From assembly GCA_963841205.1 (NCBI GenBank), contig CAWJCH010000015.1, positions 62,001-126,000 on the forward strand: DNA of 64,000 nt. The letters are read 5' to 3'. This document shows positions 28,487 to 36,617 of the stretch, one piece after another (position 1 is the stretch's first letter; every line of letters begins with the position of its first letter). Made by a program: the position numbers and the translations under genes. This stretch comes from CAWAWP01 sp963841205 (GTDB lineage Bacteria; Chloroflexota; Ktedonobacteria; Ktedonobacterales; JADMIN01). The notes under the pieces are model-generated. The model searched no databases and had not been told where the DNA came from. It saw only the letters and a program-made list of their open reading frames with translations.

Positions 28487-28864
28487 ATGTACAACCAGCG
28501 CGGGCTGCCGTCTTCCAGTCAGTCGGTTTTCGGCCTGGAAGAGCGTATCGAGCGCGTGCTCTGTTACGCGTTGATCTGGGTCAGCGGGCTGTTCTTTCTT
28601 GTATTTTCGCGGAACCCTACGGTGCGCCGGCACGCCTTGCAGTCAGTGATCGTCTTCGGCTCGCTAAGTATCATCCTCTTCATCTTGGGCGTCTTCGGGG
28701 GAGCGCTCGGCTGGATCCCGCTGATCGGCGGGATCTTCAGGGCGCTGTTTTGGCTACTCAATGGTATCGTATGGTTTGTCGGCGTGATCGCCTGGGTCTT
28801 CCTGATGGTCGCGGCATACTTCAGCCCGACCACCTTTATCGGTGGACGCGGCTCGCGGATCTAG
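28487..28864 (+). CDS. Small DUF4870-like / Tic20-like membrane protein
   Basis: The 125-residue protein has four hydrophobic segments after a polar N-terminus: CYALIWVSGLFFLVFS, QSVIVFGSLSIILFILGVFG, and two in RALFWLLNGIVWFVGVIAWV. The first loop has the family-type NPTVRRHALQS (usually with F-x-R-x-H-A-xQ). ATG 28487 follows AAGGAG. The function of the family is not known. A strong terminator follows 38 bp after the stop, so it is transcribed alone. Confidence 0.75.
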   Translation: MYNQRGLPSSSQSVFGLEERIERVLCYALIWVSGLFFLVFSRNPTVRRHALQSVIVFGSLSIILFILGVFGGALGWIPLIGGIFRALFWLLNGIVWFVGVIAWVFLMVAAYFSPTTFIGGRGSRI

Positions 28865-28902
28865 TCGCGTGGTGCGCGACCTATGTAGCGATAACCCTGA
28901 TG

Positions 28903-28934
28903 AGGCCTCGACTCGATGAGTCGGGGCCTTTTTC
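28903..28934 (+). terminator. Rho-independent terminator
   Basis: AGGCCTCGACT (28903-28913) pairs with AGTCGGGGCCT (28919-28929) around CGATG and runs directly into TTTTTC. It is the clearest intrinsic terminator of the window. It ends the DUF4870-like gene and also separates it from the convergent gene at 28951. Confidence 0.9.
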
Positions 28935-28950
28935 GTGCCGTGTTCGGGCG

Positions 28951-29397
28951 CTATTTGATGAGGCGTGCGAGGGTTGGGCTGTTGAGCAGGATGTGGCCGA
29001 GGCCGAGGAGGACGAGGGAGAGCATCGTCCAGAAATGGAGCTTGCGTAGGGTGCGGCGCTCGGGCAGGTCGGGGCGGGCGAGCAGGGACCCCAAGGCCAG
29101 TTGAAAGATGACCACGAATAGGCCTATGAAGGCGAGCGATAGTCCCACGGGGTTGATGAGGCCAGTAATGCCGCCGGTCATGGCGATGAGGGCGTGGAAT
29201 GCGCTCAGGGTGACGATGAGGTAGCCAATCCAGAAATGCGGTCGCATGCGGTGGAGGAACGACGCGCCGGCTTTGGCGGATGGCCAAGCACTGCGGTCCA
29301 CCGAGCTGCGGCGGAGGACGTAGGGGATCGCCACGGTCACGGGGACCGCGAGCACGACGAGCAGGCCGCTGATGCCCGCGACGAGTTGCAGTGACAC
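28951..29397 (-). CDS. Four-TM membrane protein with paired histidines
   Basis: The gene encodes 148 residues with four hydrophobic helices: LQLVAGISGLLVVLAVPVTV, FWIGYLIVTLSAFHALIAM, VGLSLAFIGLFVVIFQLAL and LHFWTMLSLVLLGLGHILL. Histidines fall within or next to helices 2 and 4 (RPHFWIG, AFHALI, KLHFW, LGHILL), a pattern like ferric-reductase-type or cytochrome b561-type heme proteins. The heme role is inference only. It lies just upstream of the degenerate TnpB element at 29489 on the same strand. Confidence 0.65.
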   Translation of the reverse strand: MSLQLVAGISGLLVVLAVPVTVAIPYVLRRSSVDRSAWPSAKAGASFLHRMRPHFWIGYLIVTLSAFHALIAMTGGITGLINPVGLSLAFIGLFVVIFQLALGSLLARPDLPERRTLRKLHFWTMLSLVLLGLGHILLNSPTLARLIK

Positions 29398-29488
29398 GTA
29401 TGGCGCGCCTTTCGTGAGGGCATTCGCACGGTGCGGTCACGCTGGCGCTTCGCCGGCCGAATCGGGCGCGCCGCACTGAGGATGGTTG

Positions 29489-30780
29489 TGACAACTCCCT
29501 ACGCCTAAAGGCGAGGGCTTCTCAGATCAATCGGCAGCCCATCGACTCCCGTCCCTGAAGGCAGTGCCCCTGCCCGTAAAATATTCTTGGCGGCGTTCAC
29601 GTCGCGGTCTTCGACCAGTCCGCAGGAAGGACAGAGATGCGTACGCACGCTGAGGCTTTTCTGGACGTACTCGCCGCATCGGTTACATCGCTGCGTCGTG
29701 AAGCGCGCAGGCTCTCTCAGCCTTGTCCGTGAGGATATTGAGGAACGTGCTCCAACCCGCGTCGTGAATGCTCTTCGCCAGGTGGTGGTTGCGCACCATA
29801 CCTGCTATGTTCAGGTCTTCAATGCAGATACGGCTATACCGTTCCGCATAATGTTTGGCGGTCTTGCAGTGGAAGTCGCGCCGCTGGCGAGCGATCTTGA
29901 GGTGTTTCTTCGCGACCTCGCGCTTCGCTTTGCGGCGGCGATGGCTTCCCCTCGCGCGGCGGTCGCTGATGCGTTGGGACTTGGCGAGCCGCTTCTGCCC
30001 ACGTCGGTAGTGACGCGGATTCTCAAGCACCTCGCCCTCGGAGTCCGCCAGAAAGACCTTCAGCCCCACGTCCAACCCGACACTGGGGTGTTCACAGGTA
30101 GGTCCTGGCATCGCCGAAGTGCGCTCATGGATGCGCCCGTATTCGTCTTGCGCCACTGCCTCGCAGACGATTAACGCGTACCAGTATCCATCGGCACGTA
30201 GCACGAGATGTGCTGTGACGGGCATCCCCTCCAAGGGACGATGCAGCTTGACTTTGAGCAGCTTCCCTAACTTGGCAGGGACGTGCAGGTGCGCACCGTC
30301 TTCGTCCAGCCAGACATCGCGTCTGGCCGCATACTGACGCAACTGAATCGAGTGCCAGCGGTTGGGCGTCTTGAACCGCGGGAAACCCACGGGCAAGCCG
30401 AGGTCTGTCCACCGGAGGTAGCGCTTGAGCGCCTTGCTGTGCCGGTCAGCCAGCGTCTGCACCGTGGTGGCAGGCACGTGCTCACCACCACGCCCCTTGA
30501 AGCGCGCCGTCAGATCGTACTTTGAGGGGGACGTGCCGTCCGCTTCATACTGCGCTTTCAACGCCGCCAACATCTCGTTGTAGATGCCCCGCGACTCGAT
30601 GAGACAGGCCATCAACTGCTGGCGCTGTGCGCGATTGGGATAAAGACGATACTCAAACGTTCTCATATCCTAATGGATGTAATTAGGATATGAGATTATC
30701 AAGATGCGGGTACTATCGTCGCCCGCGGGCGACGCGGCTTTCACCCCATGCCTGAAGGCAGGGGCGCTCAGCCGGGATTT
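29489..30780 (-). mobile_element. IS605-group element, tnpB only, degenerate (copy A)
   Basis: The right end on the minus strand has the stem CGCCT/AGGCG (about 29501-29512) and ends in GTTGTCA; the left end has the hairpin ending GCCTGAAGGCAGGGG (30744-30764). tnpA is missing. The terminal sequence and the tnpB it carries differ from copies B-F, so this is a second lineage of the group. Confidence 0.75.
29505..30666 (-). pseudogene. Frameshifted tnpB (RNA-guided nuclease family)
   Basis: Residues 1-322 are open from ATG 30666: the N-terminal MRTFEYRLYPNRAQRQQL, the RuvC first Asp in SVGLDVGLKVF, and the Glu in CIEDLNIAGM. Near 29700 the frame breaks after KAERAC. The rest continues in another frame with the zinc ribbon CNRCG...CPSCG and the last RuvC Asp in EDRDVNAAKN, to a TAG at 29505-29507. 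All catalytic residues are present, so a single indel explains the loss. A sequencing error is possible. Confidence 0.8.
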
Positions 30781-30960
30781 TTGGTAGGCGTCGCGGAGGG
30801 TGTCGTCAAGGTGGGCGTGACCCTGGCGGGCCGGTGAGCAGAGTGGCGGTGCTATACTGAGCCGCATGGCCGCGCGGCGAACGATGCCGGCGCGGACGAC
30901 AGGCGCTCTTTCCGCGCGGCTTCACGCCTCTGCGGCTTGCTCAATGGGGAGTTTGGACGT

Positions 30961-32460
30961 ATGACGACGGCAGCGACGGAACCGCAGACCCCGGCCCAGA
31001 CGACGCCGCGGACCTACCTCAACCATATCGATGGCGAGTGGCGGCCCACAACTGCCGGCGAGACGTTCGACGACACGAACCCGGCGCATCGCGGGCAGGT
31101 GGTCGCGCGGTTCCAGAAGTCTACGGTCGTGGACGTGGAGGCGGCGATCGCGGCGGCGCAACGGGCGCTGCCGGCGTGGCGCGCGATGCCGGCGCCGGCG
31201 CGAGGCGAGATCATCCTGCGCGCGGCGCTGATCTTGGAGCGTGACCGCGACCAGATCGCCCGCGAGATGACGATGGAGATGGGCAAGCCGGTCAAGGAAA
31301 CGCAGGGCGACCTGCAGACGGCGATCGACGTGGCCAAGTACGTGGCGGGCGAGGGGCGACGCGCGGAGGGCGAGGTCGTGCCTTCGGCGCTGCCGGACAA
31401 GATTTGCATGACGATCCGGCAGCCGCTCGGGGTGGTGGGCATCATCACGCCGTGGAACTTCCCGCTGGCGATCCCGGCGTGGAAGACGTTCCCGGCGCTG
31501 CTGGCGGGGAACACGGTGGTGCTGAAGCCGGCGAGCGATACGCCGCTCTCTTCGGCGCACCTGGTGGAGGCGCTGATCGAGGCGGGCGTGCCGGCGGGTG
31601 TGCTGAACTTCGTGACGGGTCCCGGTGGGACGCTGGGCGATGCGCTGGTGACGGACCCGCGCGTGGCGATGATCTCGCTGACCGGCTCGACGGAGGTGGG
31701 CAAGCACGTCGCGGAGCTCTGCGGGCGCGATCTGCGGCGCACGAGCCTGGAGCTGGGCGGCAAGAACGCCGTGATCGTGCTGGACGACGCCAATCTGGAC
31801 GAGGCGGTGGCGGCGGTGGCCTGGGCCGGCTTCGGGACGACTGGGCAGCGCTGCACGGCGACGAGCCGCGTGATCGTCCACGAGCGCGTGGCGGAGGCTT
31901 TCGTGGAGCGGCTGGCGGCGACGGCAGAGAAGCTGCGCGTGGGCGACGGGCTGCTGGCCGAGACGGATATGGGGCCGCTGGTGAACGTCGGGCGCGTCCG
32001 CGCGGTGCATGACTACACGGAGATCGGCAAGGCGGAGGGCGCGACGCTGGTGACGGGCGGGACGCCGTTGACGGACGAGGGACTCGACGGGGGGGCGTAC
32101 TATGCGCCGACGATCTTCGCCGGCGTGAAGACGACGATGCGGATCGCGCAGGAGGAGATCTTCGGCCCGACGGTGGCGATCGTGCCGGTGAAGGACTATG
32201 AGGAGGCGATCGCGGCGGCGAACTCGACGATTTACGGGCTCTCGTGCGCGATCTTCACGGAGAACGCGCGGACGATCTTCCGCGCGATGCGCGACATCGA
32301 GTCCGGCCTGCTCTACATCAATGCGGGGACGACCGGCGCGGAGCCGCATTTGCCGTTTGGCGGGGTGAAGCAGAGCGGCAACGGCCACCGCGAGCTCGGC
32401 TGGAAGGCGGTGGAGGAGTTCAGCGAGATCAAGACGATCTTCGTGTCGTATCCGCAATGA
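30961..32460 (+). CDS. NAD(P)-dependent aldehyde dehydrogenase
   Basis: The 499-residue protein belongs to the aldehyde dehydrogenase superfamily, which oxidises aldehydes to acids with NAD(P). Catalytic elements are Asn166 in PWNFP, Glu264 in LELGGKN and the nucleophile Cys298 in GQRCTA. The coenzyme fold has GSTEVG. EEIFGPTVAI and the final LPFGGVKQSGNG match the 2,5-dioxovalerate / succinate-semialdehyde-type branch, but substrate is not assigned. ATG 30961 is preceded by GGGGAG with 9-bp spacing. It stands alone between two IS605 elements. Confidence 0.9.
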   Translation: MTTAATEPQTPAQTTPRTYLNHIDGEWRPTTAGETFDDTNPAHRGQVVARFQKSTVVDVEAAIAAAQRALPAWRAMPAPARGEIILRAALILERDRDQIAREMTMEMGKPVKETQGDLQTAIDVAKYVAGEGRRAEGEVVPSALPDKICMTIRQPLGVVGIITPWNFPLAIPAWKTFPALLAGNTVVLKPASDTPLSSAHLVEALIEAGVPAGVLNFVTGPGGTLGDALVTDPRVAMISLTGSTEVGKHVAELCGRDLRRTSLELGGKNAVIVLDDANLDEAVAAVAWAGFGTTGQRCTATSRVIVHERVAEAFVERLAATAEKLRVGDGLLAETDMGPLVNVGRVRAVHDYTEIGKAEGATLVTGGTPLTDEGLDGGAYYAPTIFAGVKTTMRIAQEEIFGPTVAIVPVKDYEEAIAAANSTIYGLSCAIFTENARTIFRAMRDIESGLLYINAGTTGAEPHLPFGGVKQSGNGHRELGWKAVEEFSEIKTIFVSYPQ

Positions 32461-32827
32461 ATCCGACCTCGCCGATCGACTTCATCACGAACGCTTTCAT
32501 CGCAGCCTTCCTGTCGTATGGTGCCAGGTCACAACAACTCGTGTCGCGTCAACCGGGCAGGCGAGGGCATGGCACACGGGGATTCCTCGACAGATTTGGT
32601 GACCGCCGCGGAGTCTGTCTCGGGCGCGCGAAACGTCCTAGCGCACCGTGAATCGCTTGGGGGCTTGGCGCACCGGAAACGTACGCCGGGAACATTACAA
32701 AATGAACCCGTGAAGCCGCTGGGCTTCAGCCCATGCGGATGATAGGGTTTGCGTCGGCTTTAGCCGAAAGCCCGTTGTGATGGCCATTCTGTAGATACTG
32801 TGGTAGAATATCTACAGGAGAAACGAC

Positions 32828-33226
32828 ATGGGCAGCCTCGACTACCAACGCGACGAACACCAGGTCCACCTGATCGTCTACCACCTCATTTGGTGTCCCA
32901 AGCGCCGGAGAACGGTGTTGGTCAACCAGATCGGCAGACGCTGCGAAGACCTGATTCGCTCGAAGTGTCAGGAGAAGGGTTGGACGATTCTGGAACTTGC
33001 CGTCCAGCCCGATCACATCCATCTCTTTGTGCGGGTCTGGCCCTCAGTGAGCGCGGCGGAGGTGGTCAAAGAGTGCAAGGGGGTTTCCGCTTTCACGCTG
33101 CGCAAGGAGTTCCCGGAACTCCTGAAACTGCCGTCACTCTGGACGCGCTCGTATTTTGCCAGCACGGCTGGCAACGTCAGTAGCGAGACCATTCAACGCT
33201 ATATTGAGGCGCAGAGCCGCCAGTAG
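32828..33226 (+). CDS. tnpA: IS200/IS605 Y1 transposase TnpA
   Basis: The 132-residue protein is a REP/HUH-type single-strand transposase. It has YHLIWCPKRRR in the N-terminal strand, the HUH metal motif in QPDHIHLFV, and the nucleophilic Tyr in the C-terminal helix TIQRYIEAQ. Such proteins cut and rejoin single-stranded hairpin ends without target duplication, usually on lagging-strand DNA. AGGAG lies 8 bp before the ATG. tnpB starts 18 bp after its stop. All catalytic parts are intact, so activity is plausible. Confidence 0.92.
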   Translation: MGSLDYQRDEHQVHLIVYHLIWCPKRRRTVLVNQIGRRCEDLIRSKCQEKGWTILELAVQPDHIHLFVRVWPSVSAAEVVKECKGVSAFTLRKEFPELLKLPSLWTRSYFASTAGNVSSETIQRYIEAQSRQ

Positions 33227-33244
33227 GATCGCGGAGAGCCAGCC

Positions 33245-34402
33245 GTGAGTGACGAGGGGTTGCGCAAAGCCTACAAGTACAAACTCAAGCCCACCACCGA
33301 ACAGGAGCGGGAACTTGAGCGCGTGCTCCGGCTGTGTCGCAGGCTCTACAATACGGCGCTAGAGCAACGCATCACCGCCTACCGCCGCTGTGGCGTCACG
33401 CTCACCGGCTATCAGCAGCACGCCGAGTTGCCTGACCTGAAAGCGGCGTTCCCGGAGTACGCGGCCATCCATAGCCAGGTCTTGCAGGACGTGTTGACGC
33501 GGCTCGACAAGACGTATCAAGCATTCTTTCAGCGCGTAAAGTCAGGACAGACGCCGGGATTTCCCCGCTTCCAGGGGCGCAACCGCTACCACTCCTTCAC
33601 CTACAAGCAGTACGGCAACGGCGTGCGGCTGGAGAATGGCTTCCTGGTGCTGAGCAAAATTGGCCGCGTGGCCGTGCGCTGGAGCCGCCCCTTGGAAGGC
33701 ACGCCCAAGACCGGCACCATCTCGCGGGAAGCGGACGGCTGGTACGCCAGTATCTCCTGCGCCGAGGTACCCGCCCAGACGTTGCCGCCGGCCGGGCGTG
33801 AGACCGGCATTGATGTGGGGTTGAAGGTATTCCTCATCACCGCCGAGGGTGAAGTGGTCGAGAATCCACGTCACTACCGCCGAGGTGAGAAGAAGCTGGC
33901 GAAGGCGCAGCGCCGGGTGAGCCGCCGCACGAAGGGCAGCAAACGACGCGGCAAAGCGGTGGACCGGCTTCAACGCGCACACCAGACGGTGAAACGCCAG
34001 CGGGCGGACTTCCACCACAAGACCGCGCTGGCGTTGCTCCGGGACTACGACACCGTCTACCTGGAAGACTTGCGGGTCGCCAACCTGGTACGGAACCGCT
34101 ACCTTGCCAAGAGCATCAGCGATGCGGGCTGGGCGCAGTTCCGGGCCATCCTCGAAGCCAAGGCAGCATGCGCCGGGCGTCGGGTTGTCGCCGTGCCACC
34201 TGCCTCTACCTCGCAGGACTGTAGCGGCTGTGGGGAGCGCATTCCCAAGAGTTTGAGCGTGCGCACCCACGTCTGCACCTCCTGTGGGCTGGTCCTGGAC
34301 CGCGATGCGAACGCGGCCAGGAACATTCAATGGGCCGGGCAGGCCCTTCGGGGACTCGCGGCGGTAGCTGCGGGGACGAACCGAGAATCCGTCGGGCTTT
34401 AG
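33245..34402 (+). CDS. tnpB: TnpB, RNA-guided RuvC nuclease (copy B, intact)
   Basis: The 385-residue protein starts at GTG 33245. RuvC residues are Asp190 (GIDVGLKVF), Glu274 (YLEDLRVAN) and Asp354 (LDRDANAARN). The zinc ribbon has Cys326/329 and Cys344/347. TnpB proteins are guided by a right-end-derived omega RNA to cut DNA next to a short target-adjacent motif, which helps keep IS605 elements at their sites. The last codons overlap the conserved right-end RNA scaffold (GGGCCGGGCAGGCCCTTCGG). It is co-transcribed with tnpA. Confidence 0.92.
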   Translation: MSDEGLRKAYKYKLKPTTEQERELERVLRLCRRLYNTALEQRITAYRRCGVTLTGYQQHAELPDLKAAFPEYAAIHSQVLQDVLTRLDKTYQAFFQRVKSGQTPGFPRFQGRNRYHSFTYKQYGNGVRLENGFLVLSKIGRVAVRWSRPLEGTPKTGTISREADGWYASISCAEVPAQTLPPAGRETGIDVGLKVFLITAEGEVVENPRHYRRGEKKLAKAQRRVSRRTKGSKRRGKAVDRLQRAHQTVKRQRADFHHKTALALLRDYDTVYLEDLRVANLVRNRYLAKSISDAGWAQFRAILEAKAACAGRRVVAVPPASTSQDCSGCGERIPKSLSVRTHVCTSCGLVLDRDANAARNIQWAGQALRGLAAVAAGTNRESVGL

Positions 34403-34418
34403 CCCGTGCGAAGTGTCA

Positions 34419-35085
34419 AAAGGCGGTCACTCCACCGCGTACGAGGTCACGATTCGCACACGGGCGAAACGCACTTCCTTGTTGTGGCAACTTCGGTCGT
34501 CCCCCTCCGAGCTGCGTGTCGCATGCCTGCACCGTTCTTGACGCGAGTAGCACTGCCGCGAGCGAGGAGATCCATAGAAGTCGGCTTCGCAACCGAATCG
34601 GTGTGGAAAAGCACGAGACCCCCCGAGGAGCCATGTCTGCTCTCCCGCGAGGGGCCTACGCGTGCGCGACCGCGAAACTGATCACCCGAGCGACCCCACC
34701 AGGACGTCACCACCACCCCGGCCGCCGCTGACCACCACCACCGCACCGCACCACTTCACCGTTCCGCAATCGCTGAGGTTAGTGTAACCGCTCGGAGTGT
34801 CACCTATATGAATATCGCGGTCCGCTGAATGACAATTTATTCATCTGGACGGGCAAAGTCGCGATATGCGGCTCCAAAGGGTGACAGTTCGTTCATGCGT
34901 TCGCGACCATGACGATATGAGCCGGATTGGCGGCACCGGCGCGGAAATGTATTGAGTTAGCGCGGGTCTTGCGTCTTGTGTGCTCACGAGGGCGCTGAGG
35001 CGCGGATCGGAGGCAGTGGCGGAGGGCGGTTACGCGTGGATAGAATGCGCTGGGTGATCGCGTTGCGCGCGGGGAGGAGGCGGGC
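34419..35085. other. 667-bp gene-free region upstream of recF
   Basis: No frame has protein character. The first 300 bp are a compositionally mixed remnant. From about 34797 the DNA becomes AT-rich and holds the tandem repeats listed separately. The recF promoter should lie in the last 200 bp, but no clear pair is seen. dnaN and dnaA, common neighbours of recF, are absent. Confidence 0.45.
34812..34897. repeat. Two degenerate 34-bp direct repeats with a TGACA-N6-TTCAT core
   Basis: ATGACAATTTATTCAT (34829-34844) and GTGACAGTTCGTTCAT (34881-34896) share 12 of 16 bases at a 52-bp spacing. The similarity extends upstream through ATATCGCGG / GATATGCGG to about 34 bp. A third, weaker copy, TGTCACCTATATGAAT, lies at 34798. 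Repeated ends of this sort occur in IS21-family elements; no transposase remains, so this is only a suggestion. Confidence 0.5.
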
Positions 35086-36333
35086 ATGTATGTCGAGCGG
35101 CTGCGCCTAGCCGACTTCCGCAACTACGCCGCGCTCGACCTGACATTGCCGCGTGGGCTGGTGGTCTTCACCGGCAACAATGCGCAGGGGAAGTCGAATC
35201 TGCTGGAGGCCGTCTCGCTGATCGCGACGAGCCGGTCGTTCCGCACGAGCACGGAGCGTGAGGCGGTACGTTGGGGCGCGGGCAACCTTTTCGCGCGGGT
35301 GGACGCGACGGTGAAGCGCCGCTCGGACGAGCTGCACGTGGAAGTGGTGATCGCGGATATCGGCGCGCCGCTGGAGGGCGCGCCCGCGCGACCGGCGCCC
35401 GATCCGAGCCTCCCGCAGCCGCCGGCGACATTCCGTAAGCGCATCAAGGTGAATGGGACGCCGCGGCGCGCGATAGATCTGCTGGGGCAGGTGACGATTG
35501 TCGTCTTCGCCCCAACGGACCTCGAGCTGGTGACGGGGAGCCCGACACAGCGCCGGCGCTTCCTCGATATGACGCTCTGCCAGGTGCATCCGGCCTATAC
35601 GCGGACGCTGAGCCAGTATCAGAAGGTGGTGGCGCAACGTGCGGCGCTGCTGCGACGCATCAAGGACGGCGAGGAGAGCCCCCACGCGCTGGGATACTGG
35701 GACGATCAGTTGGCGCAGCTGGCGGCGCCGATCCTCCGCGAGCGCGACGCCTTCCTGCGGCGCGCGGAGGTGAACGCGGCGCGCATCTACCGCGCGCTCT
35801 CACGGGTGGATGAGGCACCAGCGGGCGAGGACGACGAGGTCGCCGGGGGCGAAGGGGACGACGGAGGGCCGTCGCTGCGGCTGGTCTATCAGCCGTCGTT
35901 CGCGGGGCCGCTGGCGGGGAAGGATGCCGAGGTGGCGGCGGCGTTCAAGGCGCAGCTGGTGAGTGTACGGCGGCGGGAGATCGCGCAAGGGGCGAACGTG
36001 GTAGGGCCGCATCGCGACGACCTGGCGTTCTTGGCGGATAGCGTCGATCTCTCGACCTACGGATCGCGCGGGCAGCAGCGCAGCGTGGCGCTGGCGTTGA
36101 AGCTGGCGGAGCTGGCGTACATCGAGGAGGAGACGGGCGATCAGCCGATCCTGCTGCTCGACGACGTGTTGAGCGAGCTGGACGCGCGGCGGCGTGCCGA
36201 CCTGCTGGCGGCGGTGCGCAAGCTCGATCAGGTGCTGTTGACGACGACGGACGCGACGAGCATTCCCGACGAGGCGAAGGCGTACGCGCACGTCTACCGG
36301 GTGCGCGCGGGGAAGGTGGTGGCAGCAGGTTGA
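35086..36333 (+). CDS. recF: DNA replication/repair protein RecF
   Basis: RecF is an SMC-like ATPase that binds gapped DNA and, with RecO and RecR, loads RecA. The 415-residue protein has the N-terminal DFRNYAALDL, Walker A GNNAQGKSN (30-38), the RecF-specific VFAPTDLELVTGSPTQRRRFLD, the signature DLSTYGSRGQQRSVALALKL and Walker B PILLLDDVLSELD. The long linker DEAPAGEDDEVAGGEGDDGG around residue 245 is an acidic insertion not common in the family. The start is fixed by the family N-terminus. Gap to the next gene is 284 bp. Confidence 0.94.
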   Translation: MYVERLRLADFRNYAALDLTLPRGLVVFTGNNAQGKSNLLEAVSLIATSRSFRTSTEREAVRWGAGNLFARVDATVKRRSDELHVEVVIADIGAPLEGAPARPAPDPSLPQPPATFRKRIKVNGTPRRAIDLLGQVTIVVFAPTDLELVTGSPTQRRRFLDMTLCQVHPAYTRTLSQYQKVVAQRAALLRRIKDGEESPHALGYWDDQLAQLAAPILRERDAFLRRAEVNAARIYRALSRVDEAPAGEDDEVAGGEGDDGGPSLRLVYQPSFAGPLAGKDAEVAAAFKAQLVSVRRREIAQGANVVGPHRDDLAFLADSVDLSTYGSRGQQRSVALALKLAELAYIEEETGDQPILLLDDVLSELDARRRADLLAAVRKLDQVLLTTTDATSIPDEAKAYAHVYRVRAGKVVAAG

Positions 36334-36617
36334 CCGTGCCCGATCGCGAGTCGGCAATGTGCATCTTCGCGTGCATCTTTGTGCGACGTATCCTGAAAGC
36401 CCCCTGAAGTTTGCATCGCCGCTCGGAGTGCTATGCGCGACAGCCCCTGTACCGAGGCGGCGGGACAATGGTCTCGGGTCTGGTACGCCATGGCGGCGTC
36501 CGTTCCGCACACGGATATTTTTAACTTGCATGCACCGCCTGGCTGGGTTATTGTCGCATGGGGCTTCTGAGCCCGGTTGGATGCAGGCTGTGGGTGCATG
36601 GATGGAGGGACGGCGCA

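Larger units (their letters stand above)
32713..34418 (+). mobile_element. Complete IS200/IS605 element with tnpA and tnpB (copy B)
   Basis: The left end has two hairpins, GCTGGGCTTCAGCCCATGC (about 32718) and GTCGGCTTTAGCCGAA (about 32753). It is followed by a short stem GTAGATA/TATCTAC just before tnpA. The right end has AACCGAGAATCC, the stem GTCGGGCTTTAGCCCG and terminal AAGTGTCA at 34411-34418. It is the only copy here with a transposase, so it could mobilise the tnpB-only copies in trans. Confidence 0.85.
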
